A stretch of 24,506 nucleotides of DNA from JBCCEV01 sp039030125 (GTDB taxonomy: Bacteria; Pseudomonadota; Gammaproteobacteria; Ga0077536), in the NCBI GenBank assembly GCA_039030125.1, contig JBCCEV010000053.1:1-24506 (forward strand), read 5' to 3'. This document shows positions 23,572 through 24,506 of this stretch, piece by piece. The position numbers and the translations under genes were made by a program. Position 1 is the first letter of the stretch. Every line of letters starts with the position of its first letter. A model generated the notes under the pieces. It worked only from the letters and a program-made list of their open reading frames with translations, made no database searches and was not told the DNA's origin.

Positions 23572-23954
23572 CCGACGCAGACGCTGCTGTAGAAAACCCT
23601 GCGGAGGAAACAGCCGACGACAATGCGACCGACAATGCTGTCGCTCAAGCGCCGATGGATGATCTTGTCGCCGAGGGGCAAGGCACAGAAGAACCCGGCT
23701 CCCTTGATAACATTCTTGATATCCCCGTAACCATCTCGGTGCAAATTGGGACCACCGCTATCAGCATCCGCAATCTCTTGCAGCTTAATCAAGGTTCGGT
23801 TGTTGAGCTTGATCGGCTCGCCGGGGAGCCGCTAGATGTTCTAGTGAACGGAACCCTCGTCGCTCACGGTGAAGTTGTGGTGGTCAATGAGAAATTTGGG
23901 ATCCGCCTAACCGACGTGGTTAGTGCTCGAGAACGGGTCGCTAAGCTCAGCTAA
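23568..23954 (+). CDS. fliN: Flagellar motor switch protein FliN
   Basis: 128 residues. An acidic, Ala-rich N-terminal tail of about 45 residues is followed by the SpoA domain: LDIPVTISVQIGTTAISIRN, LLQLNQGSVVELDRLAGEPLDVLVNGTLVAHGEVVVVNEKFGIRLTDVV. This is a near-textbook gammaproteobacterial FliN. FliN forms the base of the C-ring with FliM and binds FliH. It is translationally coupled to fliM by an ATGA overlap. fliO, fliP and fliQ, which usually follow, are absent; the next gene is a convergent glucokinase whose 3' end overlaps by 8 bp. Confidence 0.97.
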   Translation: MTDADAAVENPAEETADDNATDNAVAQAPMDDLVAEGQGTEEPGSLDNILDIPVTISVQIGTTAISIRNLLQLNQGSVVELDRLAGEPLDVLVNGTLVAHGEVVVVNEKFGIRLTDVVSARERVAKLS

Positions 23955-24506
23955 ATGACATCTGCGAGTAGGCCGCCAAGCCGAGTAACGCCGGGTAGGG
24001 ATGGGTGATCGCAAAGGTTGGAATCTCCGGTAAATAGTTGCCAATCGGTGCGGGCGTCTCGAAACGGCTGCGAAATGGCGAAGCTGAGAATTCGGACAAA
24101 TATCGGGGCACGATTCCACCCGCGACGTAAACGCCACCCTGGGCCCCTGTTGTTAAGGCAAGCGCTCGGGCGGCCAGCCCCAAAAAACTAAAAAATAAAC
24201 CGACCGTAGCCCCCGCCACTGGGTCGTGTTCACGTTGCTCAAATATTTCAGCGGCAGATTGCCACCTAAAGTCCGCGCTATCGCTACCCATAGTTTCGTA
24301 GATCCTCTCGATTCCCCGACCCGAGACAACATCCTCGATTGAGACCGGCCCGCCTTTATCGCGCAAGGCTGCGAGTACCCTCGCTTCAGTTTCATTGGCC
24401 GGTGCAAGCAAAGCATGTCCGGCTTCGGTGGCTAAAACCCGCGCTTGCTGGGGCCGGGAACGGGATTCGGCACGAGTCTTTGGGTGCCAGACCAAGGCGG
24501 GCAGCA
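23947..24506 (-). CDS. glk: Glucokinase, C-terminal part (partial)
   Basis: About 185 C-terminal residues; the frame is open at the right edge, so the start and the ATP-binding N-terminus lie outside. It aligns by eye with the second half of E. coli Glk: TEAGHALLAPANETEARVLAAL corresponds to GEGGHVDFAPNSEEEAIIL; then VSIEDVVSGRGIERIYE, GGVYVAGGIVPRYL with the GGI motif, FRSRFE, and a final THPYPALLGLAAY. The enzyme phosphorylates glucose with ATP in the cytoplasm. It is convergent with fliN (8-bp overlap) and appears unrelated to either the flagellar or the glycan genes. Confidence 0.92.
   Translation of the reverse strand, partial: LPALVWHPKTRAESRSRPQQARVLATEAGHALLAPANETEARVLAALRDKGGPVSIEDVVSGRGIERIYETMGSDSADFRWQSAAEIFEQREHDPVAGATVGLFFSFLGLAARALALTTGAQGGVYVAGGIVPRYLSEFSASPFRSRFETPAPIGNYLPEIPTFAITHPYPALLGLAAYSQMSFS

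Overview
The window looks like chromosomal DNA from a free-living gammaproteobacterium, moderately GC-rich and densely coding. FliM and FliN at the right end read like gammaproteobacterial proteins, and a consensus sigma-54 promoter precedes fliM, the RpoN-style flagellar control known from Pseudomonas and Vibrio relatives. I see no tRNA, rRNA, CRISPR array, transposase or insertion sequence. No gene-free stretch exceeds 300 bases; the longest is about 240 bases (22310-22548).

Layout. (1) 2-823: C-terminal part of a Wzx-like flippase, cut by the left edge. (2) 3012-820, minus strand: a GT10 (fucosyltransferase-type) gene, then an epimerase resembling GDP-mannose 3,5-epimerase. (3) 3157-4341, plus: a GT4 glycosyltransferase, convergent with (4) a minus-strand lipoprotein with Asp-box (sialidase-like) repeats, 5446-4328. 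(5) 5510-18852, plus: thirteen closely packed genes, many overlapping. They are two Gfo/Idh/MocA oxidoreductases, four related GT2-type proteins, an FAD oxidoreductase with a C-terminal membrane tail, a small membrane protein resembling that tail, two GT4 enzymes, a NodB-type deacetylase, a radical SAM/SPASM protein and a zinc-ribbon methyltransferase. (6) 22309-18849, minus: a GT-C membrane glycosyltransferase, a methyltransferase and a GT2 glycosyltransferase. (7) 22549-23954, plus: fliM and fliN. (8) 23947 to the right edge, minus: partial glucokinase.

Regions 1-6 together look like a locus for a complex surface glycan (O-antigen, capsule or exopolysaccharide). It holds sugar-nucleotide modification (epimerase and two Gfo/Idh/MocA enzymes), many transferases, tailoring enzymes (deacetylase, methyltransferases, radical SAM, FAD oxidoreductase) and an exporter of lipid-linked sugars. 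I see no polymerase, chain-length regulator or initiating sugar-phosphate transferase, so the locus probably continues to the left.

The least ordinary features are four. The GT2-like proteins form a diverged family in which two members have lost the acidic catalytic motif. The membrane module occurs both fused to the FAD oxidoreductase and as a separate neighbouring gene. A radical SAM/SPASM enzyme is translationally coupled to a methyltransferase inside a glycan operon. The fliMN pair stands apart from the usual flagellar operon behind its own sigma-54 promoter.
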